From NCBI RefSeq assembly GCF_025399895.1, contig NZ_JAODUA010000008.1, positions 62,001 to 126,000 of the forward strand: a stretch of 64,000 bases of DNA, in the 5' to 3' direction. Origin of the DNA: Streptomyces sp. ASQP_92. Lineage in GTDB: Bacteria; Actinomycetota; Actinomycetes; Streptomycetales; Streptomycetaceae. Shown piece after piece: positions 1 through 7,909 of the stretch. The notes below the pieces were generated by a model, which searched no databases, was not told the origin of the DNA, and was given only the letters and a program-made list of their open reading frames with translations. The stretch's first letter is position 1. Each line of letters begins with the position of its first letter. The translations under genes were made by a program, and so were the position numbers.

Positions 1-1513
1 GCTCGTCGCGCAGGGACACGAACACCGTGCGCTCCGCGTCGATCATCTCGCGGGACAGGCGCCGATAGGTGTCGTCCGCCGACTCGCCGGTCGTCTCGTT
101 GACCGCCCCCAGCCGCTCCCACACAGCGTTGCGCCGCCGCTCCAGGACCGTCCGCAGCCGGGCGGCGAGCGGCGGCGGCAGGGTGTTGCGCTCGTCGGCG
201 AGCAGCTCCTCCAGGCGGGCCTCGGCCGCCCGGGAGGCCTCGCTCTGGGCCTGGGCCTCGGCCAGCGTCTCGGCCTGGGTGTCCCGTCCGGGCAGTTTGA
301 GCAGCCGGATCAGCGGGGGCAGCGTCAGACCCTGTACGACAAGGGTGCCGATGACCGTGGTGAAGGTGAGGAACAGGACCAGGTTGCGGGCCGGGAAGTC
401 CTGGCCGTCCTCCATCGTCAGCGGGATCGAGAAGGCGATGGCGAGCGAGACGACCCCGCGCATGCCGGCCCACCCCACGATGACCGGCGCCGTCCAGTCT
501 GTCTCCGGCTCCCGCCGCCGGATCCGCTCGGAGACCGCGCGCGGCAGGAACGTCGCCGGGAAGACCCAGACGAAGCGGGCGGCCACCACGAGGGCGAACA
601 CCCCCACCGCGTACCAGACCGCCTCAGCGACCCCGTACTCCCCAAGTCCCTTGAGAACCACCGGCATTTGCAGGCCGATCAGCGCGAACACCGCCGATTC
701 CAGGACGAAGGCGACCACCTTCCACACCGCCTCCTCCTGGAGCCGGGTCGCGAAGTCCACCTGCCAGGAACGGTGCCCGAGGTAGAGCGCCACGACCACC
801 ACCGCGAGCACGCCCGACGCCCCCACCTGTTCCGCCGCCGCATAGGCGATGAACGGGATGAGCAGCGACAACGTGTTCTGGAGCAGCGCCTCGTGGAGGT
901 GGCGGCGCAGCCAGTGGATGGGCAGCATCAGGACGAGCCCAACCCCGATCCCGCCGATCGCGGCGAGCGCGAACTCCTTGAGCCCGTCGCCCCAGGTGGC
1001 CCCGGCCCCGACCGCCGCCGCGAGCGCCACCTTGTACGCGGTGATCGCGGTCGCGTCGTTCACCAGGGACTCGCCCTGGAGGATCGTGGTGATGCGGCTG
1101 GGCAGCCGCAGCCGCCGGGCGATGGCGGTGGCGGCGACCGCGTCCGGCGGCGCGATCACCGCGCCCAGCACCAGGGCCGCGGTCAGCGGGAGATCGGGTA
1201 CGAGCAGATACGCGAGATAGCCGACCACGACCGTCGCGAACAGGGTGTAGCCGACCGAAAGCAGCGCCACCGGACGGAGGTTGGCCCGCAGATCCAGGTA
1301 CGAACTCTCCAGGGCCGCCGTGTGCAGCAGCGGCGGCAGCACCAGGGGCAACACGATGTGCGGGTCGAGGGTGTACTCGGGAACGCCGGGAACGTACGCC
1401 CCCATCAGCCCCACCGCCACCAGGAGCAGCGGCGCCGGCACCGGCGTCCGGCGCGCGGCCCCCGCGACCGCGGCACTCGCCGCGATCAGCGCCACCAGCG
1501 GCAATGCATCCAT
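1..1513 (-). CDS. Na+/H+ antiporter, CPA1 family (3' end outside the window)
   Basis: Predicted integral membrane cation/proton antiporter exchanging Na+ (or K+) for H+. About 504 codons are present with no stop before the window edge, so the C-terminus is missing. The visible protein opens with hydrophobic helices, has the APPDAVAATAI stretch near residue 125 and the GESLVNDATAI motif typical of the NhaP/CPA1 transport core, and ends in a charged Ala/Glu/Arg-rich cytoplasmic tail. I chose ATG at 1513; a GTG directly upstream (1516) is an alternative. It is divergent from the zinc finger gene at 1570, leaving about 55 bp for both promoters. Transport specificity cannot be read from the sequence. 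Confidence 0.9.
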   Translation of the reverse strand, partial: MDALPLVALIAASAAVAGAARRTPVPAPLLLVAVGLMGAYVPGVPEYTLDPHIVLPLVLPPLLHTAALESSYLDLRANLRPVALLSVGYTLFATVVVGYLAYLLVPDLPLTAALVLGAVIAPPDAVAATAIARRLRLPSRITTILQGESLVNDATAITAYKVALAAAVGAGATWGDGLKEFALAAIGGIGVGLVLMLPIHWLRRHLHEALLQNTLSLLIPFIAYAAAEQVGASGVLAVVVVALYLGHRSWQVDFATRLQEEAVWKVVAFVLESAVFALIGLQMPVVLKGLGEYGVAEAVWYAVGVFALVVAARFVWVFPATFLPRAVSERIRRREPETDWTAPVIVGWAGMRGVVSLAIAFSIPLTMEDGQDFPARNLVLFLTFTTVIGTLVVQGLTLPPLIRLLKLPGRDTQAETLAEAQAQSEASRAAEARLEELLADERNTLPPPLAARLRTVLERRRNAVWERLGAVNETTGESADDTYRRLSREMIDAERTVFVSLRDE

Positions 1514-1569
1514 CACAACCGTCCGTCCCCACTCACCAGTGCCCCGCGCTCCGTCGTAACCTGGCCATC

Positions 1570-1830
1570 ATGAGCGAGTGCCCGCACGTTGCAGAACTGC
1601 CGCGCCCCGAGCCGGCCCCGCTGAGCGACACCTGCCCGGAGTGTCTGAAAGAGGGTACGCACCCCGTCCAGCTCCGCCTGTGTCTGGTCTGTGGCCATGT
1701 GGGGTGCTGCGACTCGTCGCCGCATCAGCACGCCACGGGCCACTTCAAGGAGACCGGTCACGCGGTGATGCGGACCTTCGAGCCCGGCGAGAGCTGGCGT
1801 TGGTGTTTCGTGGACGGCGTGCTGGTGTGA
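1570..1830 (+). CDS. UBP-type zinc finger protein
   Basis: Small 86-aa protein made almost entirely of one ZnF-UBP domain. Cys/His ligands are spread through the chain (CPEC near residue 20, LCLVCGHVGCC near 35-45, then HQHATGHF and H). In eukaryotes this fold binds ubiquitin C-termini; its role in Streptomyces is unknown. The start is the ATG inside CCATCATGAGC. It lies just upstream of the anti-sigma/sigH pair in the same orientation, which matches (from memory) the position of the poorly described ushY gene of the S. coelicolor sigH region; that identity is a guess. A role in stress signalling is inference from position only. Confidence 0.75.
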   Translation: MSECPHVAELPRPEPAPLSDTCPECLKEGTHPVQLRLCLVCGHVGCCDSSPHQHATGHFKETGHAVMRTFEPGESWRWCFVDGVLV

Positions 1831-1968
1831 GGAGCCGTTCCCCGATCCCCGTCCGGAGCGGACGCGGAGGTTCGAAGCCCGCGGTGCCTGGGTACGTCAA
1901 CCCGGTCCCGGTTCACAGCAATTGGGCACTGCAAACCTCTAGCCACTGTCCGTACTCGTAGGCTTACC

Positions 1969-2532
1969 ATGAGTGACAGCCGCCGGGAGAGCTTCCGGCG
2001 ACAGGGCACCATGGATCGCGATAGCGTCGCCAGTCCAGGTACGGACCCCGTACCCACTGCCCCGGGACCTCCCCCCTCCCCGGGCCTTGACAGAGCTTGT
2101 GCCACCTTGGAGGTGAGGGTGTCCCAGATCGCAGGCGAGCCCGGGAATCAGGACTTCGTGGAAGTCCGGCTGCCGGCCGCGGGTGCCTACCTGTCGGTGC
2201 TGCGTACGGCCACGGCCGGACTCGCGGCACGTTTGGACTTCACCCTCGACGAGATCGAGGACCTGCGCATCGCGGTCGACGAGGCCTGCGCGATCCTGCT
2301 CCAGCAGGCCGTCCCAGGTTCCGTGTTGAGCTGTGTCTTCCGCCTCGTCGACGACTCCCTGGAGGTCACCGTCGCGGCGCCGACCACCGACGGGCGGGCC
2401 CCGGAGCGCGACACCTTCGCGTGGACGGTGCTCTCCGCCCTGGCCGGCAAGGTCGACTCCACCGTGGCCGAGGACCGCACGGTCTCCATCAGCCTGTACA
2501 AACAGCGCGGCGCGGGACCCGGACCGGCGTGA
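1969..2532 (+). CDS. RsbW/UsfX-like anti-sigma factor for SigH
   Basis: Predicted cytoplasmic anti-sigma factor holding the adjacent stress sigma factor inactive. The 187-aa chain has a variable N-terminus (about 60 residues) and then an HATPase-like domain, with the LRIAVDEACAILL helix near residue 102 in the N-box position. The N-box Asn seen in true RsbW kinases (EACxN) is Ile here and I see no clear DxGxG G1 box, so ATP binding or kinase activity looks degenerate, as in the mycobacterial UsfX type. The stop overlaps the sigH GTG start (GTGA), implying translational coupling. An alternative ATG at 2011 has a better ribosome-binding sequence. The S. coelicolor counterpart is called ushX, prsH or rshA. 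Confidence 0.85.
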   Translation: MSDSRRESFRRQGTMDRDSVASPGTDPVPTAPGPPPSPGLDRACATLEVRVSQIAGEPGNQDFVEVRLPAAGAYLSVLRTATAGLAARLDFTLDEIEDLRIAVDEACAILLQQAVPGSVLSCVFRLVDDSLEVTVAAPTTDGRAPERDTFAWTVLSALAGKVDSTVAEDRTVSISLYKQRGAGPGPA

Positions 2533-3479
2533 GCGAGGAGGGTCCGGTGCGGGACGGCGAGCGCATCCCGGAAGCGGCGCGCCCCGCGGGCATCCCGGAG
2601 CAGCAGGCCCGGCCGCACCCGGAGGACAGCCCTGTGGATGGCCCAAATGGCGTTTTGTACGCGGCGGAGCAGGCAGAGCGGGCGGCCCTTATGAGCGAAC
2701 ACAGCGAGCACAGGCACCACGATCCACGCGATCGCAGCGGGGCGCGGGCGATGTTCATCGAGCTGCGCAAACTGCCCGACGGCTCGTCCGAGAAGGCCGA
2801 ACTGCGCAATCGGCTGGTCCGGATGCACCTGCCGCTGGTCGAGCACCTGGCGCGGCGCTTCCGCAACCGCGGTGAGCCCCTGGACGACCTGACCCAGGTC
2901 GCCACGATCGGCCTGATCAAGTCGGTGGACCGCTTCGACCCCGAGCGGGGCGTGGAGTTCTCGACGTACGCGACGCCCACCGTCGTCGGCGAGATCAAGC
3001 GGCACTTCCGCGACAAGGGCTGGGCGGTGCGGGTGCCGCGCCGCCTCCAGGAGCTGCGGCTCGCGCTCACCACGGCGACGGCGGAGCTGTCCCAGCAGCA
3101 CGGGCGCTCACCGACGGTGCACGAACTGGCCGAGCGGCTCGGCATTTCGGAGGAGGAGGTCCTGGAGGGCCTGGAGTCGGCCAACGCCTATTCCACGCTG
3201 TCCCTGGACGTGCCGGACACCGACGACGAGTCGCCCGCCGTGGCGGACACGCTGGGCGCGGAGGACGAGGCGCTGGAGGGGGTCGAGTACCGCGAGTCCC
3301 TCAAGCCGCTCCTCGAAGACCTGCCGCCCAGGGAGAAGCGGATCCTGCTGCTTCGGTTCTTCGGCAACATGACCCAGTCGCAGATCGCGCAGGAGGTCGG
3401 CATCTCGCAGATGCATGTGTCGCGGCTGCTGGCCCGCACGCTGGCCCAGCTGCGGGAGAGGCTTCTCGTCGAGGAGTAG
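2529..3479 (+). CDS. sigH: Stress-response sigma factor SigH (SigB/SigF family), nested starts
   Basis: RNA polymerase sigma factor of the SigB/SigF/SigG group. Region 2 is seen in LVEHLARRFRNRG and DLTQVATIGLIKSVDRF, followed by the EFSTYATPTVVGEIKRHFRD segment; region 3 follows, and region 4 ends with a helix-turn-helix (SQIAQEVGISQMHVSRLL). The GTG at 2529 overlaps the anti-sigma stop and gives 316 aa. The same frame is open back to a TTG at 2097 (460 aa, inside the anti-sigma gene in another frame), and an ATG at 2691 gives 262 aa. This mirrors the three SigH forms of about 51, 37 and 31 kDa reported for S. coelicolor. Expected roles are osmotic stress and differentiation. The true main start is uncertain; the stop is certain. 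Confidence 0.93.
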   Translation: MSEEGPVRDGERIPEAARPAGIPEQQARPHPEDSPVDGPNGVLYAAEQAERAALMSEHSEHRHHDPRDRSGARAMFIELRKLPDGSSEKAELRNRLVRMHLPLVEHLARRFRNRGEPLDDLTQVATIGLIKSVDRFDPERGVEFSTYATPTVVGEIKRHFRDKGWAVRVPRRLQELRLALTTATAELSQQHGRSPTVHELAERLGISEEEVLEGLESANAYSTLSLDVPDTDDESPAVADTLGAEDEALEGVEYRESLKPLLEDLPPREKRILLLRFFGNMTQSQIAQEVGISQMHVSRLLARTLAQLRERLLVEE

Positions 3480-3560
3480 CCGGGTCCGAGAGGTTGCCCG
3501 GGGCTCCGGGCGCGCCTCGGGGAGCGACCGGGCCCGGGAGCGCGCTCGGGGCCCTTCGCC

Positions 3561-3992
3561 TCAGGCGTCGCGCATCGGCCCGCGGATCCCGAGCGCCTCG
3601 GTGGTGGCCGGGTTCACCAGCAGGACGAGCCCGCTGACGGCCACCGCCGCGAGCGCGATGCCGGCCGGGATCCAGGGCGCACCGTCGGAGTTGAGGAACA
3701 TCCAGGCCACCGGCAGCGCCATGATCTGCGTGATCATGGCGGGCCCCCGGCTCCAGCGCCGGCGGCGCAGCAGTCCGCGCGCGGCGATCAGCGGGATCAG
3801 GCCGAGCACCATCAGGGTCACACCGCCCGTCTCGGCCTGGGTGGGCCGGTCGGGCTTGCCAGTGAGACCCATCACCAGCATGAAGAGGCCACCGGCGACC
3901 AGAGCGAGGCCTTCCAGCGCGGACAGCGCCGCCGCGGCGGTCAGCCGGCCGGGGCGCGCGGCGGGGGCTTCGGGGGTCTGCTCAGTACTCAC
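3561..3992 (-). CDS. Small integral membrane protein, unknown function
   Basis: Predicted 143-aa membrane protein with about four hydrophobic segments (for example ALEGLALVAGGLFMLVMG, VTLMVLGLIPLIAARGLL and IALAAVAVSGLVLLV) and a cluster of arginines (LLRRRRWSRG) between the second and third. The GTG start at 3992 begins VSTEQTPEAP; the open frame upstream of it is only low-complexity Arg/Gly/Pro. It converges with sigH and is divergent from the lipid kinase gene at 4088. No catalytic motif is visible and no function can be assigned. Confidence 0.75.
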   Translation of the reverse strand: MSTEQTPEAPAARPGRLTAAAALSALEGLALVAGGLFMLVMGLTGKPDRPTQAETGGVTLMVLGLIPLIAARGLLRRRRWSRGPAMITQIMALPVAWMFLNSDGAPWIPAGIALAAVAVSGLVLLVNPATTEALGIRGPMRDA

Positions 3993-4087
3993 CCGGCCAG
4001 GGTAGCCCGCGCGACGGGGCCCTCCCCGGGGCGGGCGGCCGGGCCCAGAGTGCGCTCCGGTACCCCCCGGTAGGTAGTCTGGCGCCC

Positions 4088-5053
4088 ATGCGTGCACTTC
4101 TCGTGGTCAATCCGGCGGCTACCACCACCAGTGCGCGCACGCGTGACGTTCTGCTCCACGCCCTCGCCAGCGAGATGAAGCTGGAGGCGGTGACCACCGA
4201 GTACCGCGGCCATGCCCGGGACCTCGGGCGCCGTGCGGCCGAGAGCAACGACATCGACCTGGTGGTGGCGCTCGGCGGCGACGGCACGGTCAATGAGGTC
4301 GTGAACGGACTGCTGCACAACGGGCCGAGCCCCGAACTCCCGGAATTCGCGGTGGTTCCCGGCGGTTCCACCAATGTGTTCGCGCGGGCGCTCGGTCTGC
4401 CCAATGACGCTGTGGAGTCGACCGGTGTCATTCTGGACGCGCTGCGCGAGAACCGGAGCCGGACGGTGAGCCTCGGTCTCGCCTCGGGAGTCGCGGGCAG
4501 CCCCGACGAAGGCGTCCCCGAACGCTGGTTCACTTTCTGTGCCGGGTTCGGATTCGACGCGGGAGTCGTCGGCCGGGTCGAACAGCAGAGGGAGCGCGGA
4601 AAGCGTTCGACGCACGCGCTCTATTTGCGCCAGGTGGCCCGACAGTTCTTCGGAGAGCCCCATCGCAGACACGGCCAGATCACCCTGGAGCGCCCCGGCT
4701 CGGACCCCGTCGAGGATCTTGTCCTGTCGATAGTCTGCAACACCTCCCCCTACACCTACCTGGGCAATCGTCCGCTGTACGCATCTCCGGAGGCCTCCTT
4801 CGAGGCGGCCCTGGACGTCCTCGCCCTGACGAAGATGACCACCCCCTCGGCGACCCGCTACGCCACCCAGCTCCTGACGTCGACCCCCGAACGGGGTCCG
4901 CACGGCAAGCACGCCGTATCACTCCACGACTTGACGGACTTCACCTTGCATTCCAAGGCCCCGCTCCCGTTCCAGATGGACGGCGACCACCTGGGCCTGC
5001 GTACTAGCGTCGCGTTCACAGGCGTACGCCGTGCACTGCGTGTGATTGTGTGA
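4088..5053 (+). CDS. Diacylglycerol/lipid kinase family protein
   Basis: Predicted soluble or membrane-associated lipid kinase with the DAGK catalytic fold, phosphorylating diacylglycerol or a related lipid with ATP. The nucleotide-binding signature GGDGTVNEV is at residues 63-71, followed by the VVPGGSTNVFARALG loop near residue 97. The C-terminal beta domain ends in PFQMDGDHL, as in DagK/YegS proteins. The 321-aa length fits the family. The start ATG closely follows the beginning of the insert between this gene and the divergent membrane protein. The S. coelicolor region has a homologue in the same position between sigH and wblE. The substrate is not known from sequence. Confidence 0.9.
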   Translation: MRALLVVNPAATTTSARTRDVLLHALASEMKLEAVTTEYRGHARDLGRRAAESNDIDLVVALGGDGTVNEVVNGLLHNGPSPELPEFAVVPGGSTNVFARALGLPNDAVESTGVILDALRENRSRTVSLGLASGVAGSPDEGVPERWFTFCAGFGFDAGVVGRVEQQRERGKRSTHALYLRQVARQFFGEPHRRHGQITLERPGSDPVEDLVLSIVCNTSPYTYLGNRPLYASPEASFEAALDVLALTKMTTPSATRYATQLLTSTPERGPHGKHAVSLHDLTDFTLHSKAPLPFQMDGDHLGLRTSVAFTGVRRALRVIV

Positions 5054-5370
5054 GTGGAAGGGCCCAAAGTCCTTTCACTCGAACGTTTAGGCTGGCATCC
5101 ACCCCATGGAAGTACGACTGTGACCCAGTCGACACCGAGGAATCCAAAAAAACTTTCCGGAAGGGGTTGTATCCGCCGCCGAGGTTTGCGAATCTCTACA
5201 TGGCGATCGGGACGGCCCGCAACACCGGCCTCCACTGAAAGCCAGAACCCCTCCTCAAATCACGGACCACCACCAGTCCAACTGGAAGATGGCCCTTCCC
5301 TTGTTGAGGGATTCGTGAAAGCGTTCACATTCACAAGCACCCGCATGTAACACCGAGAGAGGTAGCAGCC
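5054..5370 (+). promoter_or_regulatory. Intergenic leader/promoter region of wblE
   Basis: No gene is visible in this stretch of just over 300 bp. It holds an imperfect hairpin right after the kinase stop (GAGTGGAA paired with TTTCACTC near 5053-5080), an A-tract after GGAAT at 5139-5150, and the wblE ribosome-binding sequence GAGAGG some ten bases before the ATG. wblE is a SigR target in S. coelicolor, but I could not find a correctly spaced GGAAT-N18/19-GTT element here, so no promoter is assigned. Confidence 0.4.
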
Positions 5371-5628
5371 ATGGACTGGCGTCACAACGCCGTTTGTCGT
5401 GAGGAAGACCCCGAGCTGTTCTTCCCCATCGGCAACACCGGTCCTGCGCTGCTGCAGATCGAGGAAGCCAAGGCCGTCTGCCGCCGCTGCCCCGTCATGG
5501 AGCAGTGCCTGCAGTGGGCGCTCGAGTCCGGCCAGGACTCCGGCGTCTGGGGTGGCCTCAGCGAGGACGAGCGCCGCGCGATGAAGCGCCGTGCCGCTCG
5601 CAACCGGGCGCGCAACGCGACCGCCTGA
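5371..5628 (+). CDS. wblE: WhiB-like iron-sulfur transcription factor WblE
   Basis: Small 85-aa actinobacterial regulator that binds a [4Fe-4S] cluster and acts through the principal sigma factor. The four cluster cysteines are C9, C37, C40 and C46 (spacing Cx27Cx2Cx5C), followed by the GVWGG turn at residues 58-62 and a basic tail (KRRAARNRARN) typical of DNA-contacting Wbl C-termini. Start supported by GAGAGG upstream of the ATG. Position between the lipid kinase and the sensor kinase matches wblE (SCO5240, from memory), the orthologue of mycobacterial whiB1. Expected to be essential or nearly so and linked to redox/NO sensing. A strong terminator follows at 5727. Confidence 0.95.
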   Translation: MDWRHNAVCREEDPELFFPIGNTGPALLQIEEAKAVCRRCPVMEQCLQWALESGQDSGVWGGLSEDERRAMKRRAARNRARNATA

Positions 5629-5726
5629 GCCCCCACTTCCCGCCTTAGCCCCGCGCGGCGCGTACAGAGCGTACGCAGTCACCGCCCCCCGAGCCGCAGC
5701 GCGCAGCAGGAAAAACCCACAGCATT

Positions 5727-5760
5727 CGAGCCCCGAACCTCATTCATGGTTCGGGGCTCG
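5727..5760 (+). terminator. wblE terminator hairpin
   Basis: Perfect 13-bp inverted repeat CGAGCCCCGAACC / GGTTCGGGGCTCG with an 8-nt loop (TCATTCAT), about 100 bp after the wblE stop. There is no U-tract, as is usual in Streptomyces. It lies between convergent wblE and the histidine kinase, so it may act in both directions. Confidence 0.8.
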
Positions 5761-5769
5761 CTGCTGTGT

Positions 5770-5811
5770 GTACGTCGATGATGCGGGGGTGTACGTCGAT
5801 GATGCGGGGGT
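5770..5811. repeat. 21-bp perfect tandem duplication
   Basis: Two adjacent identical copies of GTACGTCGATGATGCGGGGG plus T (5770-5790 and 5791-5811) lie between the wblE terminator and the end of the histidine kinase gene. 21 bp is seven codons, so a frame through it reads VYVDDAG twice, but I see no supported gene here. Probably a recent slippage duplication in non-coding DNA. Confidence 0.8.
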
Positions 5812-5841
5812 ACTCGCCGCCTGTCCGGGCGGAGGCGTTCG

Positions 5842-7308
5842 CTACTTGTCGGGTCCCACCGGAACGTCGAGCACGACCTTCGTGCCACGCCCCGGGGCCG
5901 GCAGCATGTCGAAGGTTCCGCCCAACTCGCCCTCCACCAGCGTCCGTACGATCTGAAGGCCCAGGTTTCCGGTGCGCTGGGCGTCGAATCCCTCGGGCAG
6001 TCCCCGGCCGTCGTCCCGCACGGTGATCAGCAGCCGGGCCTCCTCGCGGGTGCCGCCCCGCAGTGCCGAGACCTCCACCGAACCCTGCTCGCCGGGCGCG
6101 AACGCGTGCTCCAGCGCGTTCTGCAACACCTCGGTCAGGACCATGGAGAGTGGGGTCGCCACCTCGGCGTCGAGTATGCCGAAGCGGCCGGTGCGGCGGC
6201 AGTTGACCTTGCCGGGCGAGATCTCGGCGACCATGGCCAGGACGCGGTCCGCGATCTCGTCGAACTCGACGCGCTCGTCCAGGTTCTGGGACAGCGTCTC
6301 GTGCACGATGGCGATCGAACCCACGCGCCGGACCGCCTCGTTGAGCGCCTCGCGGCCCTGGTCGGAGTCCATCCGGCGGGATTGCAGGCGGAGTAGCGCG
6401 GCGACCGTCTGGAGGTTGTTCTTCACCCGGTGGTGGATCTCCCGGATGGTGGCGTCCTTGGTGATCAACTCGCGTTCGCGGCGCCGCAGTTCGGTCACGT
6501 CGCGCAGCAGCACGAGCGAGCCGATGCGCGCGCCCTTGGGCTTCAGGGGGATGGCGCGCAGCTGGATCACCCCGCCGTTGCCCTCGACCTCGGCCTCCCT
6601 CGGGGCGTAGCCGCTGGCGAGTTTGACGATGGCCTCGTCGACCGGGCCACGGGCCGGCGCGAGGTCGGCGGTGAGCTGGCCGAGGTGCTGCCCGACGAGG
6701 TCGGAGGCGAGGCCGAGGCGGTGGTAGGCGGAGAGCGCGTTGGGCGAGGCGTACTGGACGATGCCGTCCGCGTCCAGCCGGATCAGACCGTCACCGGCGC
6801 GGGGCGACGCGTCCATGTCGACCTGCTGGCCGGGGAACGGGAAGGAGCCCGCGGCGATCATCTGGGCCAGGTCGGACGCGGACTGGAGGTAGGTGAGTTC
6901 CAGCCGCGAGGGTGTACGGACAGTGAGCAGATTGGTGTTCCGGGCGATGACGCCGAGGACGCGGCCCTCCCGGCGCACCGGAATCGACTCGACGCGGACC
7001 GGGACCTCCTCGCGCCACTCGGGGTCGCCCTCGCGCACGATGCGGCCTTCGTCGAGCGCGGCGTCCAGGAGCGGGCGCCGGCCGCGCGGCACCAGGTGGC
7101 CGACCATGTCGTCCTGGTAGGAGGTGGGGCCGGTGTTGGGCCGCATCTGTGCGACCGAGACATAGCGGGTGCCGTCCAGGGTCGGGACCCACAGGACGAG
7201 GTCGGCGAAGGACAGGTCGGAGAGCAGTTGCCACTCCGAGACCAGCAGGTGCAGCCACTCGAGGTCGGACTCACTCAGAGCGGTGTGCTGGCGGACGAGG
7301 TCGTTCAT
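5842..7308 (-). CDS. Cytosolic sensor histidine kinase (HisKA_2 type)
   Basis: Predicted 488-aa soluble two-component or phosphorelay kinase. Order: an N-terminal GAF-like sensor module (about residues 1-155), a PAS domain (about 170-275, starting GLIRLDADGIVQYASPNAL), the HisKA_2 dimerisation helix with HHRVKNNLQ (phospho-accepting His near 292), and a C-terminal HATPase with VLTEVLQNALEHAF and DDGRGLPEG. No membrane segment is visible. ATG at 7308 begins MNDLVRQH; the frame upstream adds only 12 weak residues. No response regulator is adjacent, so this is an orphan kinase. A homologue (SCO5239, from memory) sits beside wblE in S. coelicolor. The signal is unknown. Confidence 0.92.
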   Translation of the reverse strand: MNDLVRQHTALSESDLEWLHLLVSEWQLLSDLSFADLVLWVPTLDGTRYVSVAQMRPNTGPTSYQDDMVGHLVPRGRRPLLDAALDEGRIVREGDPEWREEVPVRVESIPVRREGRVLGVIARNTNLLTVRTPSRLELTYLQSASDLAQMIAAGSFPFPGQQVDMDASPRAGDGLIRLDADGIVQYASPNALSAYHRLGLASDLVGQHLGQLTADLAPARGPVDEAIVKLASGYAPREAEVEGNGGVIQLRAIPLKPKGARIGSLVLLRDVTELRRRERELITKDATIREIHHRVKNNLQTVAALLRLQSRRMDSDQGREALNEAVRRVGSIAIVHETLSQNLDERVEFDEIADRVLAMVAEISPGKVNCRRTGRFGILDAEVATPLSMVLTEVLQNALEHAFAPGEQGSVEVSALRGGTREEARLLITVRDDGRGLPEGFDAQRTGNLGLQIVRTLVEGELGGTFDMLPAPGRGTKVVLDVPVGPDK

Positions 7309-7538
7309 GGAGGGCACGGGGTGAGCGTACCTGCGCGGGAGCACTCATATGACTGCGGGCCGCGGCGCCTGGACGGGACCCTCGGCCCGTCCGGGCACCG
7401 CAGCCCGGTTGCCGGCCGGCGGGTGTGCGGTCCCCCCGGCCATCAAGGGAGGTCACGGCGCAGTCAGGGCAGAGAGCGCCGGGGCCTCGGTTCCGCCCGC
7501 CTGTGCGGGGTGGGCGGAAGTGCGATGTGTTGTTTCAT

Positions 7539-7554
7539 TGTGGACTAGACCATT
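7539..7554. promoter_or_regulatory. Putative DasR box (dre)
   Basis: TGTGGACTAGACCATT; the core GGACTAGACC differs by one base from the palindromic dre core GGTCTAGACC (consensus ACTGGTCTAGACCACT). It lies in the gap between the divergent histidine kinase and nagB. It could assist nagB repression by looping, or control an unseen transcript. Confidence 0.6.
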
Positions 7555-7855
7555 CTGCCATGTCCATCCATCTGCACCCCGCAATATTCCCTGCCGACCC
7601 GGGCACCGCAACCCTCGGTGGCGGCGAGTTTCCCGCGCCGGTGGGCCGTCCGGGTCAGGCACGTTCGCGGGACGATCTCCGCCCGGGTGGGCCGCCCGGC
7701 CGGACGTTCCTCGCGCCGGCCGACGTCTGGACGAAATGTGGGCGCGCCACGGTCCATGCCTCCGAATGGCCGCCCCCGTATACGTTCCGGCAACCCGTCC
7801 GGCCGACCATGGCAGTGGGTGCGACCGCCCGTCGTGAAGGCCGTCGCTCTGCTAG

Positions 7856-7871
7856 ATTGGTCTATACCACG
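7856..7871 (+). promoter_or_regulatory. DasR box (dre) of nagB
   Basis: ATTGGTCTATACCACG, close to the dre consensus ACTGGTCTAGACCACT with GGTCTATACC at the core, about 40 bp before the nagB start codon. nagB is a known direct DasR target in S. coelicolor, so control by DasR is strongly expected. Confidence 0.85.
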
Positions 7872-7909
7872 CCCGTTGTAGTGTCACGTCTCCAGATCGG
7901 CAGGCCCAC

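Larger units (their letters stand above)
7309..7909. other. Intergenic region between histidine kinase and nagB
   Basis: About 600 bp between two divergent genes, with no supportable coding sequence; frames through it are Pro/Arg/Gly-rich. Its recognisable content is two DasR boxes, at 7539-7554 and 7856-7871, listed separately. The second is placed to control nagB; the first is 230 bp upstream of the kinase start and 356 bp upstream of nagB, so its target is unclear. Confidence 0.5.

Noticed and set aside
4342..4367. GGAAT-N18-GTT inside the lipid kinase gene
   Set aside because: Spacing fits SigR, but it is intragenic, about 1 kb from wblE, and lacks the preferred GGG start; probably chance.
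5139..5168. SigR-like promoter upstream of wblE (GGAAT ... GTT)
   Set aside because: The spacer is 22 bases instead of the 18-19 needed, so I did not assign it although wblE is a SigR target in S. coelicolor.
5591..5956. Frame containing repeated VYVDDAG after wblE
   Set aside because: The repeat is just the 21-bp tandem duplication; the frame overlaps wblE and the histidine kinase gene and crosses a terminator.
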